Shown in pieces: positions 48,485-58,174 of a stretch of 64,000 bases of DNA; the stretch's first letter is position 1, and every line of letters begins with the position of its first letter. The stretch comes from Chryseobacterium gleum (lineage in GTDB: Bacteria; Bacteroidota; Bacteroidia; Flavobacteriales_D; Crocinitomicaceae). Below the pieces are notes generated by a model that was given only the letters and a program-made list of their open reading frames with translations, was not told where the DNA came from and ran no database searches. The DNA is taken from the NCBI GenBank assembly GCA_945860065.1, contig CAMAPI010000002.1, positions 1-64,000 on the forward strand, read 5' to 3'. The translations under genes were made by a program, and so were the position numbers.

Positions 48485-49711
48485 ATGAAATACCTAATTC
48501 TACCTTGTATCATATATTGCACATGCTTTGTAGCGTTTGGACAAAGTTACTTTGCAGATCGGGAATTACTTTGGGAAATTTCTGGCAATGGCTTAAAACA
48601 AAAATCTTACCTATTTGGATCACTTCATTCGAATGATAAGCGCTTATTTCAATTGGCCGATTCCGTGTATACAGCAATGATTCATACTGATAAATTGATC
48701 CTAGAAACTGATGTTTTTGGATTATTCAATGAGTTAGACACGCGAACGAGCCTACCTACCACGCTGTATGACAAAATCGGGAATCCATATACCGCAGAAA
48801 CCGAACCAAGTAAAACGTTTTACGGGGATGAGGACGGAATGCCACAATTCTTGGATGCCTATTTTCAGCAATTTTGTTTCAATGCAGCAAAAGGATTTAT
48901 CCCGCTAGAATCTGTTAAGGAACAATACGAGTTGCTTTCAGATGAGTTTCAACTTTCCGATAAGCAACTAATTGATAATGCGTTAAATACCTTTACACAC
49001 GAGCGATTAATCGACCTATATCTCAAAGGGGATCTAATCGCTATCGATAAATTCATGAAGGCGAACATGTCGATTCAAGAAGGACTATACGATGAAGTGA
49101 TTACGAAACGAAATATTCGGATGTCACAAAAACTTGACTCTATTCTTCGATCCAAAACCAATTTTTTCTGTGCCGTTGGTGCCGGACATTTGGGGGGATC
49201 AAGCGGCATCATCAATCTTCTCCGATCCAAAGGATACAAAGTAAGAATGGTGACCTGGTATCACTCAGAAAAAGCCAGTAAAGATGAATTGAACGTTCGC
49301 TCTTTTAAAGAATTTATTTATCATGATCAAGAGTCAGGACTTGTCGCGAAATTACCCGGGAAGCCCATTACCATTTTAGAACCCGATGGAATCAAACGAA
49401 TTGTTTACCGTGAACTTGGACAAGGGAATACGTATGAAATTTCGATTGTTCCAATCGATACGAATATAAGCCCAGAAGAGATTGCGGCAATTTATATTGC
49501 AACACCGCCAAATACCTCTATTCGTAAATTATTACTGGATGATGGACGCATTGTTTTTGAAGGATTGTCAAACACCTACCCGGAAGGCTTAAATTATGTG
49601 CAAATTCAATTTAGCCCAAATTACTACGCTGTCATTAAAACGTATGGGGGAAATAAATACATGCACTCAAACCGTCCAAATCAATTTTTTCTTAGAGTTT
49701 GGTTTGACTAG
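48485..49711 (+). CDS. TraB/GumN family protein with C-terminal extension
   Basis: LLWEISGNGLKQKSYLFGSLHSND; FFCAVGAGHLGGSSGIINLLRSKGYKV. Confidence 0.87.
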   Translation: MKYLILPCIIYCTCFVAFGQSYFADRELLWEISGNGLKQKSYLFGSLHSNDKRLFQLADSVYTAMIHTDKLILETDVFGLFNELDTRTSLPTTLYDKIGNPYTAETEPSKTFYGDEDGMPQFLDAYFQQFCFNAAKGFIPLESVKEQYELLSDEFQLSDKQLIDNALNTFTHERLIDLYLKGDLIAIDKFMKANMSIQEGLYDEVITKRNIRMSQKLDSILRSKTNFFCAVGAGHLGGSSGIINLLRSKGYKVRMVTWYHSEKASKDELNVRSFKEFIYHDQESGLVAKLPGKPITILEPDGIKRIVYRELGQGNTYEISIVPIDTNISPEEIAAIYIATPPNTSIRKLLLDDGRIVFEGLSNTYPEGLNYVQIQFSPNYYAVIKTYGGNKYMHSNRPNQFFLRVWFD

Positions 49712-49753
49712 AATTTATGCCTTCTTTACCTTGCTACCAACAATACTCTTCAG

Positions 49754-52549
49754 ATGAAATTTATTGATAACCTTGCTCGAAAAATTTTAGATAACTACAC
49801 ACAATTGGAAGAATTGGTGGTTATTTTACCTTCTGAAAGAGCTGTCAAATACCTTGGGAACGCCTTATTCAAACTCAACAATGGGCCATTAATTGCGCCG
49901 GAAATGCTTACCATTGACCGTTGGATTAAATCCCAATTCAACGAAATCATAGATCCAACCAGGTTACTCCTTGTCCTCTTTGAAAGTTACCTGCAAACAG
50001 AGGAGGGAAAAGGACAAAGTTTTGAATCATTTCTTACCTGGGGGTCCATCTTACTAAGTGATTTCAACGACTTAGACCGATACATGATTGACCAGGAACA
50101 AATTTTTAAAAATTTAAAATCCATAAAGGAATTAGAAAGCTGGCAAATTGACGAGGAAAACTACAGTGAATCTCAATTAAAATTCATGGCTTTTTGGGAA
50201 CAAATCCCAAAATTGCATACCCAATTGATGGAAGAATTAACAAAGAGGTCTCAAATTACACTATCTCAAGCTTACCGTAAATTAGCGGAAGAGACCTCCA
50301 CGTTGGTGCCGACAGGTAAGAATTATATTTTTGCCGGATTTAATGCCCTATCAAAAGCTGAACTTCAAATCATAAAGAATTTAATGAAGCGAGGAACTAC
50401 GGAGTTTATCATTGACGCCGATGTTTATTACCTTGAAAATGAACAGCATGAAGCCGGTTCTTTTTTACGGAACGACCTCAGCTATTTGGATATGAAGCAA
50501 GCGAATTTTATCCAAAACAGCATTCAACATTCTCCCGTTGAATTTACGGTCATCGAATGCGCACAACATACAGGGCAAATCAAGGTTGCTGCAACAGAAC
50601 TCGCAAAATTATCTGCTGCTGAATTAGACGAAACATTGGTATTACTTGCCGATGAGACATTGATTCATTCGCTAGTAAAAAATATTCCCGCAAACGTTGG
50701 TAAAGCGAATATTACCCTTGGACTACCCCTACAACAAACACCGGTGAAGTCTTGGGTTGATTTATTATTTACCATTCAAGAAAACAAGAAACGATTCCGC
50801 ACAAAAGCAATCTACTTTAAAGATTTTCAACGAATTCTGAACCATGTTTTTTGTTTAGCTTGCCTTCCGGAAGAAGAAAAAAAACGCTTGTCTTCCATCG
50901 AACAAGACAGCATTCGAAAAAACAAAGTTTTTCAATCTATTGACCGACTAAATCTTCCGCCCAAAGCAAAAGAACTTTTTGAATTAATTACAGAAGATTG
51001 GTCAGAAGATTGGCACAACGCTTTATGGAAAATTAGGCAACTTAATGCTTTATTTACCAACGATTTTCAACAAATTCATGAATTTGAAAAAACGGCTGTT
51101 CAAGTTTTTGATCAATCGATGCGTGGATTCGAGTCCTTACTCAAAGAGGGCATTCCATCCATGGAACTGCGAAGTTTCAAATTATTGTTAAATCAACATT
51201 GGTCCTCAGCAACTATTGCATTTCATGGAAATCCAACAAACGGTTTGCAAATCATGGGCTTACTAGAAACCCGGATGATTGATTTTAAAAACCTCATCAT
51301 TCTTGGATTGAATGAAGGAAAACTTCCGAATAACAATCCAGTTCGCACCTTGATCCCCATGGATTTACGCGCTGCTTTCAAACTCCCTTCAACGCGCGAA
51401 AAACAAGGCTTGTTCGCACATCACTTTTATCGACTTTTACATCATGCCGAAAAGGTCTTGGCAACCTATACCGCAGCAGCTGAACAAATTGGCAGCAATG
51501 AAGCAAGTCGCTATTTGATGCAAATAGAGATGGAATTATGCAAAGTGAATCCAGCCATACAGTGGAAAAAATCATATTACCATATTCCTTTCACTGAAAA
51601 AGTAGCATTGAACACCACACAAATTCAAAAAACGCCTGAAGTTTTGAATCGCATTCATGATTTTTTAGAAAAACCATTGTCTGCATCGGCATTAAATAAA
51701 TACATGCTTTGTCCATTGGACTATTATTACCGTTATTTAGTCGAATTTGGTGAGGATAAAGAAGTTGAAGAAGAAATCGAAAATCACACTTTTGGTAGCA
51801 TCATTCACACAACCCTAGAAGACTTATTTAAACCCTACGCTCAGCGAGACAAGCAAGGAGTATTTGTTCAGCCAGCACCACCGCCAGTGAGGGAAAAAGA
51901 TGTCTTAAGAATGCTGGATACATTTAAAAAACACATTTATAAAGGATTTTTAGATCATTTTGATCAAGATGAATCGCTCTTTAAAACAGGAAAAAATCGC
52001 TTGAGTTATGAGATGGCTGTTGAGATTACTAAAAACGTTTTACAAAAAGAACTGGCATTTGTACAAAGCCTGAGTGAGCCATTATATATCGAACAAATCG
52101 AAGCTGAAATGCATACCGAAATGATGATTCCTTTCGGAGACGGTGAAAAGAAAGTGCGTTTCAAAGGATACATTGACCGTATTGATCGAATTGGAAATAG
52201 TTACCGGGTTATTGATTACAAAACAGGAAAAGTAAAGAAAGAGGATGTTGTATATCAAACATCGAATAAAGGATTGATTCCTTCCTTTCTCAAATGCAAA
52301 CATGCCTTTCAATTATCACTCTACTGTTTATTTTTCAAAGATCAATATGGTGCGTTGCCGGATGAAGCAAAAATAACTTCACTTATTAATCTGAAGGAAG
52401 ACTTTAACCTAACGGTTAAAAATGGTGAATTATCAGATATGGTTCCAATAATACATGAATTATTAAGTGAAATACTCGTTCACTTGTTTGATGCTAATCA
52501 ACCATTCGAGCATAATCCCGATGCTGATTATTGTCAATATTGCTCTTAA
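49754..52549 (+). CDS. PD-(D/E)XK nuclease / AddB-like protein
   Basis: LSASALNKYMLCPLDYYYRY; FKGYIDRIDRIGNSYRVIDYKTGK; C-term NPDADYCQYCS. Confidence 0.88.
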   Translation: MKFIDNLARKILDNYTQLEELVVILPSERAVKYLGNALFKLNNGPLIAPEMLTIDRWIKSQFNEIIDPTRLLLVLFESYLQTEEGKGQSFESFLTWGSILLSDFNDLDRYMIDQEQIFKNLKSIKELESWQIDEENYSESQLKFMAFWEQIPKLHTQLMEELTKRSQITLSQAYRKLAEETSTLVPTGKNYIFAGFNALSKAELQIIKNLMKRGTTEFIIDADVYYLENEQHEAGSFLRNDLSYLDMKQANFIQNSIQHSPVEFTVIECAQHTGQIKVAATELAKLSAAELDETLVLLADETLIHSLVKNIPANVGKANITLGLPLQQTPVKSWVDLLFTIQENKKRFRTKAIYFKDFQRILNHVFCLACLPEEEKKRLSSIEQDSIRKNKVFQSIDRLNLPPKAKELFELITEDWSEDWHNALWKIRQLNALFTNDFQQIHEFEKTAVQVFDQSMRGFESLLKEGIPSMELRSFKLLLNQHWSSATIAFHGNPTNGLQIMGLLETRMIDFKNLIILGLNEGKLPNNNPVRTLIPMDLRAAFKLPSTREKQGLFAHHFYRLLHHAEKVLATYTAAAEQIGSNEASRYLMQIEMELCKVNPAIQWKKSYYHIPFTEKVALNTTQIQKTPEVLNRIHDFLEKPLSASALNKYMLCPLDYYYRYLVEFGEDKEVEEEIENHTFGSIIHTTLEDLFKPYAQRDKQGVFVQPAPPPVREKDVLRMLDTFKKHIYKGFLDHFDQDESLFKTGKNRLSYEMAVEITKNVLQKELAFVQSLSEPLYIEQIEAEMHTEMMIPFGDGEKKVRFKGYIDRIDRIGNSYRVIDYKTGKVKKEDVVYQTSNKGLIPSFLKCKHAFQLSLYCLFFKDQYGALPDEAKITSLINLKEDFNLTVKNGELSDMVPIIHELLSEILVHLFDANQPFEHNPDADYCQYCS

Positions 52550-52556
52550 ACAAAAA

Positions 52557-52605
52557 AACCTGAAAAGAAAAAAAGGGATACATCCGCTTTAGCTCTTTTC
52601 AGGTT
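52557..52605 (-). terminator. Long-loop hairpin between convergent genes, probable minus-strand terminator
   Basis: AACCTGAAAAG / CTTTTCAGGTT 11-bp stem with 27-nt loop; T-tract on the minus strand. Confidence 0.5.
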
Positions 52606-52697
52606 ACTGCAAGTTAAATAAAACCAAAACTGAACAAACGTTTTTGTTCCGCTTTTTTTAAGACGTAATACCCTCGATGAAAGTTGCCTCAGTATTA

Positions 52698-53057
52698 TTA
52701 ATATAATTCAGCTTTCAATGCCGTTCGGTAATCAATCATTTCTTCACGATTGATTTTGTGATCCGCATTTTTCAATAAATTCAATAAATACGATAAATTT
52801 TCTTTTTCTTCGATTTCAATCGGATATTCATTGCCCTCCTCGTCTTCATCATATTGAGCTTGAACATCAAAACTCTCGTTTTCTTTTAAAAACTCATAAG
52901 TTAAACGCAATAATTTAACGACCAAAGGATCTTGCTCCAACAACGCTAATTCGCGTAATGCTTTTAAATCCTCCACTAAATTTGATGCAGTCACACCGCT
53001 CTTTTCAACATTTGCGATGATGGCATCTAATTTTTGATTCGCTATTCCAGTTTTCAT
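52698..53057 (-). CDS. Hypothetical acidic protein
   Basis: ORF from ATG at 53057 (MKTGIANQK); the track start at 53078 is TTG. Confidence 0.65.
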   Translation of the reverse strand: MKTGIANQKLDAIIANVEKSGVTASNLVEDLKALRELALLEQDPLVVKLLRLTYEFLKENESFDVQAQYDEDEEGNEYPIEIEEKENLSYLLNLLKNADHKINREEMIDYRTALKAELY

Positions 53058-53137
53058 GTAGTCATTTTTGTGAGGCAAATTTAATGGAAATCATTGAAAT
53101 ATTCATGCATCCAAGCATAACAATTCTGCAAAAGCCG

Positions 53138-53167
53138 TTTTCCAAGCAAAAAGAAATCCTATTTTTG
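53138..53167 (+). promoter_or_regulatory. Promoter for the LysE-family gene
   Basis: TTT-N19-TATTTTTG; ATG 4 nt after the -7 box. Confidence 0.5.
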
Positions 53168-53171
53168 TTTT

Positions 53172-53837
53172 ATGGATTTCTTTATACAAGCATTTAGTAT
53201 TGGGTTTTTGCTAAGTGTGATGGTTGGCCCTATCTTTTTTCTTTTACTTGAGACGAGTATTACAAAGGGATTTAGGTCTGCACTTGCCTTGGACTTTGGT
53301 GTACTCGTAAGTGATATTATTTATGTGCTTATTGCGGTGATGTTCGTCGAACAAATAAAAGGGTTGATTGCAGGGAATAAACTCATGTTCAGCATTATTG
53401 GAGGTGGCATTTTTGTGATTTATGGTGTCATCAGTTTGGTGAAAAAAGTGGCCATTTTGGATAACCAAAAATTAGAAGGCATGGATGCAAGTCAAGAAAT
53501 CAGTCGCCAACAAATCCACACAAAAGACTATGTCTTTCTTGGCTTGAAAGGGTTTTTATTGAATTTCGCCAATCCAATGGTCATCTTTTACTGGGTGAGT
53601 GTTGCCTCGGTGGCAAACAACGCCGTTCCAGATGAAAACAGCACTACTTGGGCATTTTTGTTTTTGGGAGTCGTTTTACTTACCTTTTTTAGTGTGGATG
53701 TATTAAAAATAATTGCGGCAAAGAAAATCCGACCTTTGGTCAATCAAAACTTGTTGAATGGCTTAAATCGTCTAATTGGTATTGTATTTACCTTATTTGG
53801 CTTCTTTTTGATCCTTCAATTCTTTTTAAAGAAATAA
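53172..53837 (+). CDS. LysE-family transporter
   Basis: FSIGFLLSVMVGPIFFLLLETSITKGFRSALALDFGVLVSD; six hydrophobic segments. Confidence 0.9.
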   Translation: MDFFIQAFSIGFLLSVMVGPIFFLLLETSITKGFRSALALDFGVLVSDIIYVLIAVMFVEQIKGLIAGNKLMFSIIGGGIFVIYGVISLVKKVAILDNQKLEGMDASQEISRQQIHTKDYVFLGLKGFLLNFANPMVIFYWVSVASVANNAVPDENSTTWAFLFLGVVLLTFFSVDVLKIIAAKKIRPLVNQNLLNGLNRLIGIVFTLFGFFLILQFFLKK

Positions 53838-53843
53838 AGTACT

Positions 53844-55547
53844 ATGAAACAGATTTTATTTCTATTGTTCTTCTTTGGAATCAATCAAGTCTACGGACAA
53901 AATGTACTAAAAGAAAATCTTGGGCCAAAGGTTCGCCTATATTGGGACGCTGGAAACAAACGACTGCAAGCGATTGGAAGTTATTTCACAAGTAGCGCAA
54001 CGCCCAAAACGACAGAAAAACATGGTAAATGGACATTCTATACCTACGACGGGCTCTTAGAAGAAGAAAGTAATTATTACCGTGACAGACTGCTAGGTAA
54101 ACGGGTTTTTTATTACCCTAACAAACAAATGAAAGAAGAGTCCTACTTTAAATTTAATGTCCCGGATAGTTTATTCTTTCAATGGAATCAAAATGGAAAA
54201 CTAGTGACCAAAGGTCAATTTGAATTAGGTAGTCCGATAGGAGAATGGCATTATTATTTTGATGACGGTAGAGAAAAATCGATTGAAAAAGTCGTGAATG
54301 ACACCGTTTATCTTATGTCAAGCTGGGAAGAAGACACGAACCATCTTCAAACTGTTTACGAAGGAAATGGCGTGATTGAAGAACGTTATGTGAACGGTGT
54401 GGTAAAAGCATCCTACACCTTTAGAAACGGATTAAAAAACGGGGTCTTTGAGGAACGCACAGCGAATGGAGTTTTATCTGTAGGTGGGTCGTTTAAAGAT
54501 GGGAAAAAGAACGGTACATGGGAATTTTATGAATTTCAAGGAATCTTAGAAAAAAGGATAACTTACAAATCGGACTCCTTAGACGGTGCTTATTTAGCCC
54601 TTACTTTAACGGGCGATACAATCACGTCAGGAACTTACGAGAACGGTCAGAAACAAGGATTTTGGATTTGGAATACACCTGAGCATACGATTGAAATGAG
54701 CGGGTTTTTCAAGCAAAACGTGCAAGATAGTATTTGGCACTATTATTTTTCGTCAGGAGAACTCTCTTACATAGCGCATTTTAAAGATGGACAGCGAACG
54801 GGAGAATGGAATTATTATTATCAAAATGGAGCCTCCTATCGAAAAGGAAACTATTCTAAAGACCAAAGAGAAGGGAATTGGCAAACGTGGTATGAAGATG
54901 GTGTGCTTTTGATGAATGGCAATTACGAGAAAGGAAAAGAAGAAGGACCCTGGTATAATTACTGGGAGAATGGCGCATTGAAAAATAAAGCAGCATTCAA
55001 ACATGGATTAATGGATGGAGGTTGGGTTTCCTACACACCGGAAAGTGTTCTTTCCAACTCTGGGACCTATAAAAAAGGGTATAAGGTAGGTGTTTGGTAT
55101 ACTTACTACAACAATGGACGACTCAAAGAAAAAGTACATTATAAAGTATTTACCGAAAAGAATGTCACAAGTGATATGGCCATCATGGGCTTAAAAGAAA
55201 CAGTCAGTGATTTTCATGGGGAATTTGAGGCATACTCTCAGAAGGACTTTCAACTAAAATCGGAAGGAAAGTACCATAAAGGGATGAAACATGGTAAATG
55301 GATTGACTATTATCCCGGTGGAGTAGTTCCAACCATTGTATCCGAATACCGTTTCGGAAAATTAGATGGTGTTTTTGAACAACGTGATCCTCGTGGAAGG
55401 TTGATGTATGAAATACACTACAAAAATGGATTAAAACATGGTTCCTTCCTGATTTTCGGGGAAAATGGAAACATCGTCTCTCAAAAAGAATTTAGGTTTG
55501 GGAAACAGATCTCTACGAACGGAAAGAGTGAATTATTTACTCCCTAA
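53844..55547 (+). CDS. Secreted MORN/YwqK-like repeat protein
   Basis: Signal peptide to VYGQ; many GxW.yY..G....... repeats (e.g. KDGQRTGEWNYYYQNGASYRKGNYSKDQREGNWQTWYEDG). Confidence 0.88.
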   Translation: MKQILFLLFFFGINQVYGQNVLKENLGPKVRLYWDAGNKRLQAIGSYFTSSATPKTTEKHGKWTFYTYDGLLEEESNYYRDRLLGKRVFYYPNKQMKEESYFKFNVPDSLFFQWNQNGKLVTKGQFELGSPIGEWHYYFDDGREKSIEKVVNDTVYLMSSWEEDTNHLQTVYEGNGVIEERYVNGVVKASYTFRNGLKNGVFEERTANGVLSVGGSFKDGKKNGTWEFYEFQGILEKRITYKSDSLDGAYLALTLTGDTITSGTYENGQKQGFWIWNTPEHTIEMSGFFKQNVQDSIWHYYFSSGELSYIAHFKDGQRTGEWNYYYQNGASYRKGNYSKDQREGNWQTWYEDGVLLMNGNYEKGKEEGPWYNYWENGALKNKAAFKHGLMDGGWVSYTPESVLSNSGTYKKGYKVGVWYTYYNNGRLKEKVHYKVFTEKNVTSDMAIMGLKETVSDFHGEFEAYSQKDFQLKSEGKYHKGMKHGKWIDYYPGGVVPTIVSEYRFGKLDGVFEQRDPRGRLMYEIHYKNGLKHGSFLIFGENGNIVSQKEFRFGKQISTNGKSELFTP

Positions 55548-56315
55548 TCCTTCAATAAAAAGTGTTAATTCAATAAAATCGTCTACGCTTAGCCTTTCGG
55601 GTCTTTGAGTAACGAACTTATCTGGGAGTTGTGCATCTTGTGTGAGCGATTTAATAGAATTTCGAAGTGTTTTTCTTCTTTGCTGAAATGCCGTTTTGAC
55701 AACGCGCATAAATAACTTTTCATCACAAGGCAATGACTCTCGCTCATTTCGCACACAGCTTATAACACCAGACTTCACTTTTGGAGGAGGAATAAACACA
55801 TGTTCATCGACCGTAAAACAATAGGTGATGTCATAAAAGGCTTGCATAAATACACTGAGAATACCGTATTCTTTTGTTCCCGGTTTTTCAGCAATCCTCA
55901 CCGCAACCTCTCTTTGGAACATCCCCATGATTTCAGGGATTTGATTTCGGTGTTCTAGACACTTAAATAAAATTTGAGAGGAAATATTATAAGGGAAGTT
56001 ACCAGCAACGATGAATGGCTCCTGCCCCATTATTTCTGTCAAATCTTGACGTAAAAAATCGGCAAGGATGATGCGCTCACCCATCAAAGGATACTTTTTA
56101 TGTAAATATTTAATAGATTCAGCGTCAATATCCACCAAGTGCAAATCGATTCCATCATGTGACTTTAGGAAATCTGTCAAGGCGCCCATTCCTGGACCAA
56201 CCTCTAGTACACGCTTACATCCACGGTGAAAAGTTACTTGATTAGCAATTTTTTCACAGGTCTCAAGATCTTTTAGAAAATGTTGTCCGAGGTGTTTTTT
56301 AGGTTTAACAATCAT
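55533..56315 (-). CDS. rsmA: 16S rRNA (adenine1518-N6/1519-N6)-dimethyltransferase
   Basis: KKHLGQHFLKD, VLEVGPGMGALT, VAGNFPYNISSQILF. Confidence 0.96.
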   Translation of the reverse strand: MIVKPKKHLGQHFLKDLETCEKIANQVTFHRGCKRVLEVGPGMGALTDFLKSHDGIDLHLVDIDAESIKYLHKKYPLMGERIILADFLRQDLTEIMGQEPFIVAGNFPYNISSQILFKCLEHRNQIPEIMGMFQREVAVRIAEKPGTKEYGILSVFMQAFYDITYCFTVDEHVFIPPPKVKSGVISCVRNERESLPCDEKLFMRVVKTAFQQRRKTLRNSIKSLTQDAQLPDKFVTQRPERLSVDDFIELTLFIEGLGSK

Positions 56316-56629
56316 GATGCTTTGAATTCTTCTATGACCGTTAATAAGGTTCTAAATGCCGCGAATTTTCCACCATAATGTTGAGCATGGTTCTGTTGCA
56401 AACTTGGAGCATATTTCTCTTGGTATTCATCCATCTTTTCCTGGCTAGGTGCCAAATACAAAAATGAGTAAGCAGCCCCACCATCCTCTTCACCTTGAAT
56501 TCTAGAGATGCGGCATTCTAGAAAACAACCTGTTTTCATTACCTGAGGAATGTGTGTTTTACGCATCCAATCAAGCCAATTCGATTCGATTTCTCGATCA
56601 ATGCTTACCGTTACATTATATAGTACCAT
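56312..56629 (-). CDS. DUF4286 family protein
   Basis: MVLYNVTVSIDREIESNWLDWMRKTHIPQVMKTGCF. Confidence 0.88.
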   Translation of the reverse strand: MVLYNVTVSIDREIESNWLDWMRKTHIPQVMKTGCFLECRISRIQGEEDGGAAYSFLYLAPSQEKMDEYQEKYAPSLQQNHAQHYGGKFAAFRTLLTVIEEFKAS

Positions 56630-56752
56630 GATGCAAAATTAAAAAACTTGAGAAGATACTTCTAGATTGACATACAATAAACATGAATTTCTTCGTTTTA
56701 TGAAGAGAATTGCAAAAAACCCTATATTTGAACCTATTAAATAACAAAAACT

Positions 56753-57508
56753 ATGAAAAAACTTTTGATTCTTTCGCTTTCAATATTCTTATTGAATGCT
56801 GCGTCTTGGGCACAGTCTTGTACGCCAGGAGCTAACTACGTGGATTCAACCTACGGTGTTTGGCCAGATACCACTCAGAACTTACCGCCAGCACTTGTAA
56901 ATGTTGCTTATTCTGCGGACGTTAATTTTAAGGTTCCAGCTACAGTTACCGCTGAACTTGACCCATCAGGAAATTTTGTGGGTTCTCCGATCCAAGGATT
57001 TACCGTAACCGGTTTAACTGGACTTCCATCCGGATACAACTACGCTTGTAACATTAGCAGTTGTACGTATGCCGGTGGTGCGAATGGATGTGCGAACATC
57101 TATGGGACAACTGCTACGGCAGGAATCTACCCAATTATCATCGAAGTGAGTGCAACCGTATTGGTAACTCTTTTCCCTGGTTTACCTCCAACTCCTGTAA
57201 CTCAAGGTGTTTCTTTCCCTGGATACAAAATTGTAGTTGGATCTGCAGGGGTTATTGAAGGAGTAATTGCTCCTATCTCTGTGAGTCCAAATCCAGCTAA
57301 TTCAATTGTAACCCTGAATGGAATCACATCAGCAATGAATGCTACAGAAGTAGTATTAACGAATGTTGAAGGAAAAATGATTGAGAAAAGAAATTTAACA
57401 ACTAACGCTAATTTGACGTTTGACTTAAACGGATTAAATACTGGAATCTACTTTATTCACGTGGCACATGCTAACGGAGTAGAAATCGTTAAATTCTTGA
57501 AGAACTAA
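56753..57508 (+). CDS. Secreted protein with T9SS type A sorting tail
   Basis: Signal peptide to SWAQ; C-term ISVSPNPANSIVTLNG...GIYFIHVAHANGVEIVKFLKN. Confidence 0.87.
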   Translation: MKKLLILSLSIFLLNAASWAQSCTPGANYVDSTYGVWPDTTQNLPPALVNVAYSADVNFKVPATVTAELDPSGNFVGSPIQGFTVTGLTGLPSGYNYACNISSCTYAGGANGCANIYGTTATAGIYPIIIEVSATVLVTLFPGLPPTPVTQGVSFPGYKIVVGSAGVIEGVIAPISVSPNPANSIVTLNGITSAMNATEVVLTNVEGKMIEKRNLTTNANLTFDLNGLNTGIYFIHVAHANGVEIVKFLKN

Positions 57509-57526
57509 GAATAACCTTTCTAAATG

Positions 57527-57558
57527 AAAAGGGGAACTTCAATTGAAGCTCCCCTTTT
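57527..57558. terminator. Bidirectional terminator between the T9SS cargo gene and nadD
   Basis: AAAAGGGGA-a-CTTC-AATT-GAAG-c-TCCCCTTTT. Confidence 0.85.
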
Positions 57559-57559
57559 T

Positions 57560-58174
57560 TTATTTATAGAAATGCATTTCTGAAATGTACTTGTAGACTG
57601 GCTCCGTAAGTAAGTAACGAACGTCTTTTCCTTCCTTAATCGATTGACGGATGAAACTAGCAGAAACCTTCATAATTGGTGCATCGTCACAGAAGATGAC
57701 CTTTTCGGTATTTCGGTATGGATGATCAATGGTCCCTTTTTGTGCGACAACCTCTGCTTCTTCTGAGCTGGTTAGTACACGTGGATACACATAAATCATA
57801 TGTTTAGCTAAAATCACTTCATGATTGTACCATTTGTGAAAGGTGCGCAGGTTGTCTTCGCCCATGATCAACGAAAAGGTGTGCTGTGGAAATTTCTCTT
57901 GAAGATGCGTCAGGGTTGAAATCGTATAATTTGGTTTCGACAAATGAAACTCGATATCTGAAGCACGCAATTTAGAATTGTCTTCTATGGCCTCTCGGAC
58001 GATGTTTAAACGATGTGAGTCCTTTAATAAAGTGGATTTATCCTTCAGTGGATTTTGAGGTGTTACCACCATCCAAACTTGGTCAAGATCAGTATGATCT
58101 GCCATATAATTCGCGATGATTAAATGTCCGACATGAATCGGATTAAATGTCCCGAAGTAAAGTCCTATCTTCAT
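57560..58174 (-). CDS. nadD: Nicotinate-nucleotide adenylyltransferase
   Basis: GLYFGTFNPIHVGHLIIANYM; SASFIRQSIKEGKDVRYLL. Confidence 0.95.
   Translation of the reverse strand: MKIGLYFGTFNPIHVGHLIIANYMADHTDLDQVWMVVTPQNPLKDKSTLLKDSHRLNIVREAIEDNSKLRASDIEFHLSKPNYTISTLTHLQEKFPQHTFSLIMGEDNLRTFHKWYNHEVILAKHMIYVYPRVLTSSEEAEVVAQKGTIDHPYRNTEKVIFCDDAPIMKVSASFIRQSIKEGKDVRYLLTEPVYKYISEMHFYK

Noticed and set aside
53844-55547. Possible toxin-antitoxin system (YwqK 'antitoxin' naming)
   Set aside because: It is a secreted MORN-type repeat protein; no toxin partner is adjacent and the name is inherited from a family label
53844-55547. Repeats in the MORN gene as DNA repeat or CRISPR
   Set aside because: Periodicity is at protein level with diverged nucleotides; no regular spacer structure
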